Source: QZKY01 sp964488675 (GTDB taxonomy: Bacteria; Pseudomonadota; Gammaproteobacteria; Burkholderiales; Burkholderiaceae_D). Taken from it: a stretch of DNA of 10,334 bases. The notes beneath the pieces were generated by a model. That model was not told the DNA's origin and ran no database searches. It saw nothing but the letters and a program-made list of their open reading frames with translations. The stretch is taken from assembly GCA_964488675.1 (NCBI GenBank), contig CAZAWA010000078.1:1-10334 (forward strand). Direction: 5' to 3'. Positions 1 through 6,444 of this stretch are shown piece after piece (within the stretch, counting starts at the first letter, position 1; each line of letters opens with the position of its first letter). The translations under genes were made by a program, and so were the position numbers.

Positions 1-2
1 AT

Positions 3-446
3 GCGGCACGCGCCATCAACGAGATGGTGTTTGCCATGCTGTTCATCGTGGCCGTCGGTCTCGGGCCGTTTGCCGGGGTATTGGCGCTGTGGGTCCACAC
101 CACCGGCATCCTGGCCAAACTGTTTTCGGAGGCGGTGGAGGCGATCGACGCGCAGCCGGTCGAAGGCATACGCGCCACCGGCGCCAATGCGCTGGAAGAA
201 ATCGCCTACGGCATCATTCCGCAGGTCTTGCCGCTGTGGATTTCCTACTCGCTGTACCGCTTTGAATCCAACGTGCGCTCGGCGTCCGTGGTGGGCATGG
301 TGGGCGCCGGCGGCATCGGTGTCATCCTGTTGGAAATCATCCGCGGCTTTCAATACGCCGAAACCTGCGCCGTGATGATCATCATCGTCGTCACCGTGAC
401 CGCGATTGACGTGATATCGGCCCGCATCCGGAAATCGTTAATTTGA
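3..446 (+). CDS. phnE: Phosphonate ABC transporter permease PhnE, C-terminal part (5' end outside window)
   Basis: This is the inner-membrane permease of a phosphonate (PhnCDE-type) ABC importer; it forms the channel and docks on the ATPase PhnC. The open frame runs in from the left edge with no start in the window, and 147 residues remain. The sequence RAINEMVFAMLF leads into a hydrophobic segment, then the cytoplasmic EAA coupling loop (EGIRATGANALEE, ending IIPQVLP, at fragment residues about 54-77). The ESNVRSASVVGMVGAGGIG stretch is very characteristic of PhnE. A last membrane helix (VMIIIVVTVTAIDVI) and a short basic tail, RIRKSLI, follow, so the C-terminus is intact. Codon use is GC-rich, unlike the genes further right. 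phnE usually ends a phnCDE operon, and nothing after it continues that operon. No clear terminator follows: a 5-bp stem at 453-468 lacks a T-run. The methionine at 24 is internal, not the start. Confidence 0.93.
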   Translation, partial: AARAINEMVFAMLFIVAVGLGPFAGVLALWVHTTGILAKLFSEAVEAIDAQPVEGIRATGANALEEIAYGIIPQVLPLWISYSLYRFESNVRSASVVGMVGAGGIGVILLEIIRGFQYAETCAVMIIIVVTVTAIDVISARIRKSLI

Positions 447-529
447 AAACCTTGCGGGACAGACCGCAGTTACACGAAGTGAACAAGCTCTGTCATCAAC
501 TGATACCGGGATGTGGGAGTTCGGAAAAT

Positions 530-570
530 TGCGCCAAAAATAAGTCAACCGGGCGTCAATTTTTGGCGCA
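530..570. repeat. 12-bp perfect inverted repeat with 17-nt spacer
   Basis: The arms TGCGCCAAAAAT (530-541) and ATTTTTGGCGCA (559-570) are exact reverse complements. The structure sits 61 bp upstream of the mini-AraC gene and 84 bp downstream of phnE. There is no T-run after it on either strand, so it does not look like a simple intrinsic terminator. It may be an operator for the HTH protein downstream, an mRNA leader hairpin, or a mobile-element relic. The repeat is seen directly; its function is unknown. Confidence 0.6.
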
Positions 571-630
571 GTAACAGGGGGTTGAGATTGTGGAAATTTC
601 CTTGGGTTCATTGCCTGAGGGTTATCAAAA

Positions 631-876
631 ATGTTTCGCCAAAAACCCCAGACCCAGCAAGAACCGCGTCTCTGCGATCACCAGAAGAAATTTGACGACC
701 TGTGCCAGTGGATTGATGTCCACATTCAGGAAGCCATCGGCTGGCAACAGTTGATGGCGCAAAGCGGGCTGGATTATCAAACCATTCAAGCGCTATTTTT
801 CAAGTACAAAAGCACCACGCCAATGACCTGGATACGAAGGCGGCGAGAAGCGAAATCATCGCCTCTCAAACGTTGA
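631..876 (+). CDS. Small single-domain AraC-type helix-turn-helix protein
   Basis: This 81-residue protein carries what looks like the first helix-turn-helix half of an AraC/XylS DNA-binding domain. Residues about 20-70 follow the family pattern: FDDLCQWIDVHIQEAIGWQQ, then LMAQSGLDYQTIQALF, then FKYKSTTPMTWIRRRR (the usual F-x-x-x-x-G-x-T-P-x-x-Y-hydrophobic-x-x-x-R region). A full AraC domain is about 100 residues with two HTH units. Here the frame stops just after the linker arginines, so the second HTH and any effector domain are missing. The start at 631 has a GAGGG ribosome site (617-621) at good spacing. It may be a decayed regulator or a working mini-regulator; the intact first HTH and good ribosome site allow the second. 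It lies 38 nt before the GIY-YIG gene and may be co-transcribed with it. Confidence 0.6.
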   Translation: MFRQKPQTQQEPRLCDHQKKFDDLCQWIDVHIQEAIGWQQLMAQSGLDYQTIQALFFKYKSTTPMTWIRRRREAKSSPLKR

Positions 877-914
877 GGATTTTTGAGGGCGACAGATCCT
901 AAAAGGTTATTTGA

Positions 915-1496
915 ATGCACACCGCCGCGTCCATCCGCCGTATCAATCAAATGTTTCGCGGGCAGACCATTGACCTTCCGGAGCGGCCGGGCGTGTATGC
1001 GTTTTGGTGGGTTGCATCGAAGGCTCAGTTGATGGCTGCAAACCGGCACCTTGTTCTCAATGGTCCGAACCAGCAGTCGGTCGGCGTCGAGTACGGGGAT
1101 TGGTGGCCACCCGAACTTCAGTACCCCTGCCTGTACGCTGGCAAGTCGACCAACATCAGGAAGCGCTTTGCCCAGCACCTCAGGCAGGGTTCAGCGGGTC
1201 GTCTGCGCCAAGCGCAGCCACGCCAAGTTGAGCCCAAGCCGAAGCCGAGTATTACTTCTTGTCAGCTACGCTTGGGCATCGAGCAAATCTTTCCAGAAGA
1301 ACCGGATCCGCTAGCCCTGATTTTTCGCTCAGTGGGATTTTCCTATCGCGTAGATTTTCCTGAAAATCCAATTGCCGAGCGCTTCTTCGAGGAAAGTCGC
1401 CTGGTCGGCATTTGGCGTCCCTGGTTCAATATCGAAGCGGAGCGCTGCGAGATTGCCCATGGCCAGACTGTCAGCATGCTCACACGCTTTAACTAA
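915..1496 (+). CDS. GIY-YIG nuclease superfamily protein
   Basis: This 193-residue protein has the marks of a GIY-YIG endonuclease fold. PGVYAFWW (residues 25-32) supplies the GVY version of the GIY strand, and PCLYAGKS (71-78) supplies YAG in place of YIG. IRKRFAQHL (81-89) carries the conserved arginine and histidine. AERFFEESRLVGIWRPWFN (154-172) supplies the glutamate that binds the metal in this superfamily and the common P-W-x-N end. A longer-than-usual insert separates GIY from YIG, and another (about 95-150) separates YIG from the glutamate helix. The family cuts nucleic acids in repair, restriction and mobile elements; the target here cannot be read from sequence. The start at 915 has an AAAAGG ribosome site (901-906). 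The gene sits between the mini-AraC gene and hicA, all on the same strand. Confidence 0.75.
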   Translation: MHTAASIRRINQMFRGQTIDLPERPGVYAFWWVASKAQLMAANRHLVLNGPNQQSVGVEYGDWWPPELQYPCLYAGKSTNIRKRFAQHLRQGSAGRLRQAQPRQVEPKPKPSITSCQLRLGIEQIFPEEPDPLALIFRSVGFSYRVDFPENPIAERFFEESRLVGIWRPWFNIEAERCEIAHGQTVSMLTRFN

Positions 1497-1530
1497 AAGA
1501 GCCGGGAGATGGATGTGAGATGATTCGCCC

Positions 1531-1725
1531 ATGCCAACCAAAGTCAGGGACCTTATAGCGTTAATTCAGGCCGACGGTTGGCAACTTGTGCGCCAAAAGG
1601 GTAGCCATCGGCAGTACCGTCACACGTCAAAGCCTGGTACTGTCACCGTGGCTGGAAAACCAAGCGTCGAGATTCCGCCGGGGACCCTGAGCAGCGTTCT
1701 TAAACAAGCCGGTCTGAAAAAGTGA
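1531..1725 (+). CDS. hicA: HicA-family toxin (mRNA interferase)
   Basis: HicA toxins are small RNA-binding proteins with a dsRBD-like fold that cut mRNA and stop translation; the paired HicB blocks them. The 64 residues match family length and pattern: the start is MPTKVRDLIALIQADGWQLV, the catalytic histidine lies in RQKGSHRQYRH (His26), and IPPGTLSSVLKQAGL forms the final helix. All key residues appear present, so the toxin looks active. The start at 1531 matches the usual HicA start, although the ribosome site is weak (GTGAG about 10 nt upstream). It lies 34 nt after the GIY-YIG gene and 9 nt before hicB, the usual toxin-first order for hicAB. Confidence 0.93.
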   Translation: MPTKVRDLIALIQADGWQLVRQKGSHRQYRHTSKPGTVTVAGKPSVEIPPGTLSSVLKQAGLKK

Positions 1726-1734
1726 GGTAGCTTT

Positions 1735-1947
1735 ATGCAGTATCTTGTTGTAATTGAAAAAGGCCCGACAAGTTTTGGAGCCTATGTTCCTGACCTTCCG
1801 GGTTGCATCGCCGTTGGCGAAACGCGGGCCGAAGTGACCCAGCTCATTCATGAGGCAATCGAGTTTCACGTCGAAGGCCTGATCGAGGACGGACTCCCTG
1901 TGCCACAGCCAGCCAGTCAAGCTGAGCTGGTTGAAGTTCTTGCCTAA
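1735..1947 (+). CDS. hicB: HicB-family antitoxin
   Basis: This 70-residue antitoxin of the HicAB system has the partial RNase H-like fold that binds and masks HicA. The diagnostic stretch FGAYVPDLPGCIAVGET (residues 14-30) is the HicB core, followed by the helix ELI/LIHEAIEFHVEGL type (37-49) and an acidic tail. No ribbon-helix-helix or HTH extension follows, so this is the short HicB form, and DNA binding for autoregulation would have to come from elsewhere. The start at 1735 has a GAGG ribosome site (1724-1727 region), overlapping the end of hicA. The last 20 codons (1888-1947) are duplicated as a remnant at 10092-10151. Confidence 0.93.
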   Translation: MQYLVVIEKGPTSFGAYVPDLPGCIAVGETRAEVTQLIHEAIEFHVEGLIEDGLPVPQPASQAELVEVLA

Positions 1948-2044
1948 AGGATCGTTCGACATAGTTGTCCCAAACGTCAGTGTGCTTTCAGGCCGGAGCC
2001 CGACGTCTTCGCCAAAATGCTCGATCAAAATCCGATGGGGCGGC

Positions 2045-2050
2045 AGGAGG
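2045..2050 (+). promoter_or_regulatory. Strong ribosome binding site fixing the start of the membrane protein
   Basis: A perfect AGGAGG lies 6 nt upstream of the ATG at 2057. The frame stays open leftward to an ATG at 1931 inside hicB, but that start would add 42 non-hydrophobic residues and lacks such a site. The ribosome site therefore decides for 2057. Confidence 0.8.
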
Positions 2051-2056
2051 AAAGAA

Positions 2057-2518
2057 ATGGACTCGCCTTCGAAACAACATTCGCCGATCTTGAGAATCGG
2101 TGTGGCAGTGCTCCTGTTGGTCGTCATGGGGATGGGGGCCTGCGCCTATTTCGCCATCCATCCGGTCGGTAACACAAGCCTGTCCTATTGGGCCTTGTCC
2201 CTGTCGCTCACCGCGGTCGCGGTGGTCAGCTTTTTCGGCTTCATGTGGTACATGCAGTCGCTGGGCGGCTCATGGGCGCTGAACAGGGGAGGCATGCGCC
2301 TTGCCATCGTGGCCTCGGTCATGACGGTCTACCTGGTGTTGGTCGGCACCGTCATGTTCTTCACCAACGGCGAAGCGGTACCGCCGATGACGCAGACCTT
2401 GCTGACCCACTTCACGTCGGTTGTGCTGGCGGTGGTTGCCTTTTACTTCGGCACGTCCGCCTATGTCCAGGTGCACGAGAAGCGCGATAAGCCGGCGGAT
2501 GAGGAGCTGAAGAAGTAG
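2057..2518 (+). CDS. Four-helix integral membrane protein, family unknown
   Basis: This 153-residue protein has four strong hydrophobic segments: about residues 11-35 (ILRIGVAVLLLVVMG onward), 42-67 (LSYWALSLSLTAVAVVSFF), 78-101 (IVASVMTVYLVLVGTVMFF) and 110-137 (SVVLAVVAFYFGTSAYVQV). The N-terminus is short and polar and the C-terminus is charged (HEKRDKPADEELKK), so the predicted form is four membrane passes with both ends in the cytoplasm. I do not recognise the family and no catalytic motif stands out. Base composition is GC-rich, like phnE and bug, so this gene may belong to the older host background rather than to the low-GC cluster to the right. It is 109 bp past hicB. Confidence 0.75.
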   Translation: MDSPSKQHSPILRIGVAVLLLVVMGMGACAYFAIHPVGNTSLSYWALSLSLTAVAVVSFFGFMWYMQSLGGSWALNRGGMRLAIVASVMTVYLVLVGTVMFFTNGEAVPPMTQTLLTHFTSVVLAVVAFYFGTSAYVQVHEKRDKPADEELKK

Positions 2519-2519
2519 C

Positions 2520-2672
2520 GTGCCGAAGTCGTGGTCGGAAGACGCCGTCAGCGCAGAGATCGACAAGTGGGTGCGGCGGCGGTTACTGTTGCCCGCATGC
2601 AAACGATGGGGGTTGCCCGAGTTGGCTCGGTCAGGGCGGCTTGAGATTAACCCAGTTTCAAGGGACTGCTAG
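2520..2672 (+). pseudogene. Possible 50-codon ORF or truncated gene end after the membrane protein gene
   Basis: A frame opens with GTG 1 nt after the membrane protein stop and runs 50 codons (begins VPKSWSEDAV, contains EIDKWVRRRLLL and WGLPELARSGRLE). The GGAGCTGAAG stretch just upstream could act as a ribosome site. The amino-acid mix is protein-like for about 40 residues. It then runs into the point where GC content falls, which would fit a gene cut off by an insertion. I do not recognise a family, and chance cannot be excluded in GC-rich DNA. Confidence 0.2.
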
Positions 2673-3021
2673 GCGTCTGAATTCATGTCTTTACCGCCGA
2701 CTATCAGAAAGAATCGAAACGCCAAGATGCTCGCGGGCGATGCCTTCACTTTTCAGATAACGTTCGATGCAACGAAATCATTTCTGCTCATTCGATTCAG
2801 AAACGCGGCCAACTTAGCCTTATTGCAGAAGACGGGCATGGCTACAGGTTGAACGCTGACCTTTCAACACTTAACAAAACCGATGGGATGCCGCGCCCAA
2901 CGAGGATTTGCATCGGAAAGTTTGACTCCTCAACTGGCTCTTTGAGACGGTCAATTGAACCGAAAATCTACGTTTTGGTGGTTGTCCATCAAAGCTGGAA
3001 ACATCGCAAGTTGCCCAATTT

Positions 3022-3051
3022 TTGAGCAATATAGCGATACTGTGGTTATAA
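3022..3051 (+). promoter_or_regulatory. Weak candidate sigma-70 promoter for the three-gene cluster
   Basis: TTGAGC (3022-3027) and TTATAA (3046-3051) are spaced 18 bp apart, about 90 bp upstream of the acetyltransferase gene. The -10 lies inside the perfect 10-bp palindrome GGTTATAACC (3044-3053), which could also be an operator. Matches to consensus are moderate, so this is a suggestion only. Confidence 0.25.
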
Positions 3052-3141
3052 CCAGTAGAATTTACGCCTACCTTTGCGATTTCGCCACCATATCGCCATT
3101 GACTCAAAGTCGCTCCTGTGTGGTGACAGATACTGGAAAAA

Positions 3142-3939
3142 ATGGACTGCTACAAAACAACTGCCTTCGTGCTTGAAGTACGGCCCCGGAATGAGCCTAA
3201 GAATGCTGAGCCTGCTTCCTGGCTGTTGGTCGAGCGGAACATAGACTTTCGTCACGATGCTCAGGGCGCACTTCTGGACGCTTCAATCTGTGTATCGTGT
3301 CAACCGATCACCGCGCGATACTCCCGCGACGGGCGGAGCAAAAGCCATTTTCACGGCGGCTACACCTGTGCATTCAACGGCATGGTGTCGTTGACCGCCA
3401 ATTCTTTGACGACCGGGGGATACGTCGTTCTGGAAGATACAGATTTGCGGGGCCACAGGATTGGCACTTTTCTGATGAATGAGATCGTCCAATGGGTACA
3501 GCAATGGCCAGACGCAACAGTCAGAACTGTGCGCCTGTTATCCGGTGACGCTCACGGTGACAACAAAGAACGCCGGAATCGGTTTTACGAGCAATTGGGT
3601 CTTGAGTTTGACTACGACGATTCGGAGCACAAGCAAGGGTCTTCTCGGCCCATGCTGGCCATGCAGTTGAAGAGGGTTGAGACGTGGAAGGAAAATGTCA
3701 CCGTGCATTCCATGCACGACTATTTGGCGAATGTTCTTCATGAAAAGGAACGGAATTCATTAGAGTTGATGCAACGGAATCGCGCCGTCAAAGACCTGAT
3801 CCGCGAACAGCACGCGGCAGAAGCCAAGCCGATACGTTGGGCTTTGAGGACGCTGTACTCCCGCTATCAAACCAAAGTGATTGGTGGCGTATTGTTGGCA
3901 ATATTGATGGCGGTGACGTGGTCACGGCTTCACACGTAA
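3142..3939 (+). CDS. GNAT-fold acetyltransferase-like protein with C-terminal membrane anchor
   Basis: This 265-residue protein has a GNAT N-acetyltransferase core followed by a linker and one C-terminal membrane helix. The core shows strand YVVLEDTDLRG (94-104), the acetyl-CoA loop and helix RGHRIGTFLMNEIVQW (103-118; a glycine usual in the loop is Arg106), then RTVRLLSGDA and the motif-B region NRFYEQLGLEFDY (146-158). Residues about 180-235 are charged and helical (HEKERNSLELMQRNRAVKDL), possibly a coiled coil. KVIGGVLLAILMAVTW (245-260) is a single hydrophobic span with a five-residue tail, so the protein is tail-anchored with the catalytic domain in the cytoplasm. The substrate is unknown. 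The ribosome site before 3142 is weak (GGA). The stop lies 36 nt before the next gene, so these are probably one operon. A membrane-tethered GNAT is unusual for a metabolic or antibiotic-resistance enzyme. Confidence 0.72.
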   Translation: MDCYKTTAFVLEVRPRNEPKNAEPASWLLVERNIDFRHDAQGALLDASICVSCQPITARYSRDGRSKSHFHGGYTCAFNGMVSLTANSLTTGGYVVLEDTDLRGHRIGTFLMNEIVQWVQQWPDATVRTVRLLSGDAHGDNKERRNRFYEQLGLEFDYDDSEHKQGSSRPMLAMQLKRVETWKENVTVHSMHDYLANVLHEKERNSLELMQRNRAVKDLIREQHAAEAKPIRWALRTLYSRYQTKVIGGVLLAILMAVTWSRLHT

Positions 3940-3975
3940 ACCTTTCAAAATCCCTCCCATGTTGGCTTGAAAGAA

Positions 3976-5427
3976 ATGTCGCAAAAATCGCAACCCCAGC
4001 AAACTGTCAGGCTTGCAATTGATTGTGAGACGGGGGAAGTTCTTCCAGCGGAATCTCTTTTGACGATGACAGATACCGAATTCACTGTCCTTCGACGTGA
4101 GGCAATGACGGCTCGAATCGCTCGACGCAAGGGGGACGGCAATGCAGTTCGATTCCAATGCGCAATCTGCAAACAGCCCCTGTTCCTCTCACGCCGCATT
4201 GGCGGGGCAAAAAACCGCTGGTTTACGCATGATGGAAAGTCAGAGAGTTGTCCTTGGTACGAAGGAAATCACCTTACGCCCGATCAGACCAAGGCGTTGA
4301 TATATCGCGGTCAACAAGAAGGTGCAGACCATCGGCGCATGAAGCAATTCATAGCACACTGGTTGGGAAATGATCCCGCCGTGTCACAAGTCAGCCAAGA
4401 ACAAACAACGTTTAGCGAAGTTGTCAAAGGGGAGTGGCGCCGCCCCGACGTAAAGTGCTTGTATCGTGGCATCCACTTGGTTTTCGAGATTCAACTGTCG
4501 TACACATTTTTATCTGACGTGATTGCTCGGGACGATTTCTATCGGCGCGAGGGCATCTTCATCATTTGGGTGTTTTCCCGCTTTGACCTGAGCCGCGCAG
4601 CAGTCTTGGATGAAGCATTTTTCAACCGTCGTAATCTGTTCGTGCTGGATAAGGACGCGATAAATCAGACAATTGAGCGTGAGGTCTTGATATTCACGGG
4701 CTATCACCAAGTCCCACGGTTTCGCGGTAACTTGGTTGATGATATTTGGACAAGCCGCCTGATTGAGTTGGGTGATGTGGCTTTCCCTGAAGACACGTTG
4801 CGACCGTATTTTTTTGACTACGATGCAGAATGGAAGAGGATTGAGGCGGTGCGTCTCGAAGCGAGGCAGGCACAGCAAAATGCCGCATGGGAGCAAGGGA
4901 TTCAAGACTATCTAGCGGCGGCAATAGGATACTGCGAAAGTGATTACTCGAAGGAACTGAAGGCACCATTGCTGACCTTAGTTGACCAACTCTGCGCCAG
5001 TCACAATTGGCATCGAGGCTATGAAGTCTTGCGCGATGAAGGATTTTTTGGCTATCACTCAGTTCTTCCTGCGCTGCTTTCAATTCGGTTTAACAGACCT
5101 ATTGGCTACAAAGTGAAATCAGTTTTTCAGGTCATTGAGTCCGGTTTGCGCAATGGATTTCGGGATGTCGGTCAACACGCTTTTGCAATTCTTTACCTGT
5201 GGGCATACAAGGCATATCGTCCAACCGTATCTGACAAAAATCGGCAGTGGCTAAAGGATTACGCCCACAAAGTAAAACGGTCAGTTGATGCAAGGGAAGA
5301 TACTTTTCGTCGGTACGCTGGTTACGATGAAGCACTTGAACTTCTATTCCCTGAGCTTGAGGTTGATCTTAGAACGGAATTTGGTGTGATGCCCGTTAGT
5401 TCAGTGATCCCAAATGTGCAAATTTGA
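3976..5427 (+). CDS. CoiA-like protein: zinc ribbon plus PD-(D/E)XK nuclease-type domain (DUF6035-like)
   Basis: This 483-residue protein resembles competence CoiA and the related DUF6035-type proteins. Residues 62-92 form a probable zinc site: CAIC (62-65), His85 and Cys92, in the setting WFTHDGKSESCPW. A helix RRMKQFIAHWL (120-130) precedes the nuclease-like core: RRPDVK (155-160), then VFEIQLS (169-175). These give Asp158, Glu171 and Gln173, an E-x-Q version of the PD-(D/E)XK active site, as seen in CoiA. RDDFYRREGIFIIWVF (185-200) matches the R-x-x-x-Y and hydrophobic strand next in that fold. The C-terminal half (about 285-483) is mostly helical and not recognised. A TTG at 3967 could add three residues, but ATG 3976 is preferred. 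Its neighbours are the tail-anchored GNAT (36 nt before) and the AbiTii gene (37 nt after). It probably acts on DNA; a defence role is inferred from context. Confidence 0.72.
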   Translation: MSQKSQPQQTVRLAIDCETGEVLPAESLLTMTDTEFTVLRREAMTARIARRKGDGNAVRFQCAICKQPLFLSRRIGGAKNRWFTHDGKSESCPWYEGNHLTPDQTKALIYRGQQEGADHRRMKQFIAHWLGNDPAVSQVSQEQTTFSEVVKGEWRRPDVKCLYRGIHLVFEIQLSYTFLSDVIARDDFYRREGIFIIWVFSRFDLSRAAVLDEAFFNRRNLFVLDKDAINQTIEREVLIFTGYHQVPRFRGNLVDDIWTSRLIELGDVAFPEDTLRPYFFDYDAEWKRIEAVRLEARQAQQNAAWEQGIQDYLAAAIGYCESDYSKELKAPLLTLVDQLCASHNWHRGYEVLRDEGFFGYHSVLPALLSIRFNRPIGYKVKSVFQVIESGLRNGFRDVGQHAFAILYLWAYKAYRPTVSDKNRQWLKDYAHKVKRSVDAREDTFRRYAGYDEALELLFPELEVDLRTEFGVMPVSSVIPNVQI

Positions 5428-5464
5428 TGCTGCGTCATCCACATCCAGAGAGTAATTTGTTTCC

Positions 5465-6406
5465 ATGAGTCTTCTCAAACGAATTCAAGACACGACGCTT
5501 GACAAGGACTGTGATGTCGCCACGTTGCTTCGTCTGTGTAAAGTCTTTGGCGCACAGGCTGACTCGTCTGAACTTGTGGCATGGGTTGCTCATGAATTGA
5601 GTGGGTATCCAACGGCTGTTGACTTGCCCGACTATCGAATTTTGCGTGTTACTTCTAAAGGGCATTTCTCCGGCCCATTTGGCTCTGGACTGCGCAACGC
5701 CGATATTCCGATTTACTGTCTCCCGAAGGAGTTTCAAAATACCTACCGCCAAGCTGTCGTTACCGAGAGTGTTGGGAGTTTGCAAAGTACGGTTGAACGC
5801 ACAGCAAAGGATGCAACGTTACAGATGCCTTGGCCGACTGAGGTTATCGCGCTCTTCGGGCAAGATATGTATGCAAATATGCATTGCATAGGGGCTTGGA
5901 AAGTCATTTCCGTAAGTTCATTGCGCGGGATTCTCGACGCAGTAAAAACTCGGGTTCTCGATTTCACACTAGCACTTCAAAAACTTCACCCAGAACTTAT
6001 GGCCTCACAAAATGGCGGGGGGCAATTGGCCTCCCCTCAAGAACTTAGCCAGACATTCAACACCACCATCTATGGGTCTGTCGGCGCTGTTGCCAACGCT
6101 AGTTCGCATGTGACGCAGAATGTCTCTGTCAGTCAGGGAGACCGTAGTGCTTTAGATCAGACGCTTGCATCACACGGTGTTCCGGCAGATGGGATTGCGC
6201 AGTTGCATGAGGCCATTCAAGCCGATGCGGTCGATGGTCAAAATCCAGCCATTGGATTGGGGCCAAAGGTCAAGCAGTGGCTTGGTGATGCCATCCTAAA
6301 AGTTGGCTCGGGCCTCTGGAATGTCACCATCAAAACCGCGGTGAAGGTGCTCCCACCGTTAGTGGCAGGCTATATTGGTATTGAGCTGCCGTTGACCGAA
6401 AACTGA
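5465..6406 (+). CDS. AbiTii-domain protein (abortive-infection type)
   Basis: The N-terminal part (about residues 3-175 of 313) matches the AbiTii domain pattern: LLKRIQDTTLDKDCDVATLL, then ELVAWVAHELSGYP (36-49), LPDYRIL (54-60), an I-P-I-Y-x-L-P segment (81-87), and the late helix LRGILDAVKTRVLDFTLAL. Known AbiTii proteins are annotated with abortive phage infection, but the mechanism is not settled. After a linker comes a small-residue-rich region, TIYGSVGAVANASSHVTQNV (201-220), common in such proteins. A C-terminal segment with amphipathic and hydrophobic helices follows (QWLGDAILKVGSGLWN, then AVKVLPPLVAGYIGI, to residue 306) and could insert in membranes. The ribosome site before 5465 is poor, so translation may depend on coupling to the gene before it. 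The last residues and the stop lie within an IS-end-like repeat, so the natural C-terminus may have been altered. Confidence 0.75.
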   Translation: MSLLKRIQDTTLDKDCDVATLLRLCKVFGAQADSSELVAWVAHELSGYPTAVDLPDYRILRVTSKGHFSGPFGSGLRNADIPIYCLPKEFQNTYRQAVVTESVGSLQSTVERTAKDATLQMPWPTEVIALFGQDMYANMHCIGAWKVISVSSLRGILDAVKTRVLDFTLALQKLHPELMASQNGGGQLASPQELSQTFNTTIYGSVGAVANASSHVTQNVSVSQGDRSALDQTLASHGVPADGIAQLHEAIQADAVDGQNPAIGLGPKVKQWLGDAILKVGSGLWNVTIKTAVKVLPPLVAGYIGIELPLTEN

Positions 6407-6444
6407 CCCACCAAAGACCCTTGTGCCGATCCAAAACTGATCCA
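6398..6444. mobile_element. Possible insertion-sequence end remnant (two short direct repeats)
   Basis: GAAAACTGACCCA (6398-6410) and CAAAACTGATCCA (6432-6444) are near-identical 13-mers 34 bp apart. Repeated AAAACTGACCC-type units are a familiar feature of IS21-like element ends, where the transposase binds several copies. No transposase gene is present, so at most this is one abandoned end. The repeat is seen; the IS assignment is a recollection of family style and is uncertain. GC content rises again just after this point. Confidence 0.35.

Larger units (their letters stand above)
2519..3141. other. 623-bp stretch without a convincing gene; composition boundary
   Basis: The first part (to about 2640) is GC-rich. 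From about 2640 on the sequence is clearly more AT-rich and stays so up to the end of the AbiTii gene. A 55-codon ATG frame at 2685-2852 has no ribosome site and no recognisable motif, so it is not called as a gene. Frames on the minus strand at 2871-3107 and 3046-3255 also show no motif. A weak promoter-like pair near 3022-3051 is listed separately. No tRNA, inverted repeat pair or IS end was recognised here. Confidence 0.55.

Noticed and set aside
1..375. Long + strand frame from position 1
   Set aside because: It is a GC-rich shadow of phnE, whose true frame runs from position 3 and carries the PhnE motifs; this frame is rich in Arg, Pro, Cys and Ser.
453..468. TGCGG/CCGCA hairpin after phnE as a terminator
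   Set aside because: The stem is only 5 bp and no T-run follows.
786..1178. 130-codon minus-strand frame
   Set aside because: It lies opposite the mini-AraC and GIY-YIG genes, both of which have motifs and ribosome sites; the minus frame shows no recognisable domain.
1931..2056. Upstream extension of the membrane protein to an ATG in hicB
   Set aside because: It overlaps hicB and lacks a ribosome site, while AGGAGG directly precedes the ATG at 2057.
1627..2127. 166-codon minus-strand frame across hicAB
   Set aside because: It is antisense to two clear HicA/HicB genes. Its resemblance to part of the minus frame near 10100 only reflects the duplicated hicB tail.
2685..2852. 55-codon ATG frame in the gene-less stretch
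   Set aside because: It has no ribosome site, no recognisable motif and no neighbour coupling; a frame of this length is expected by chance.
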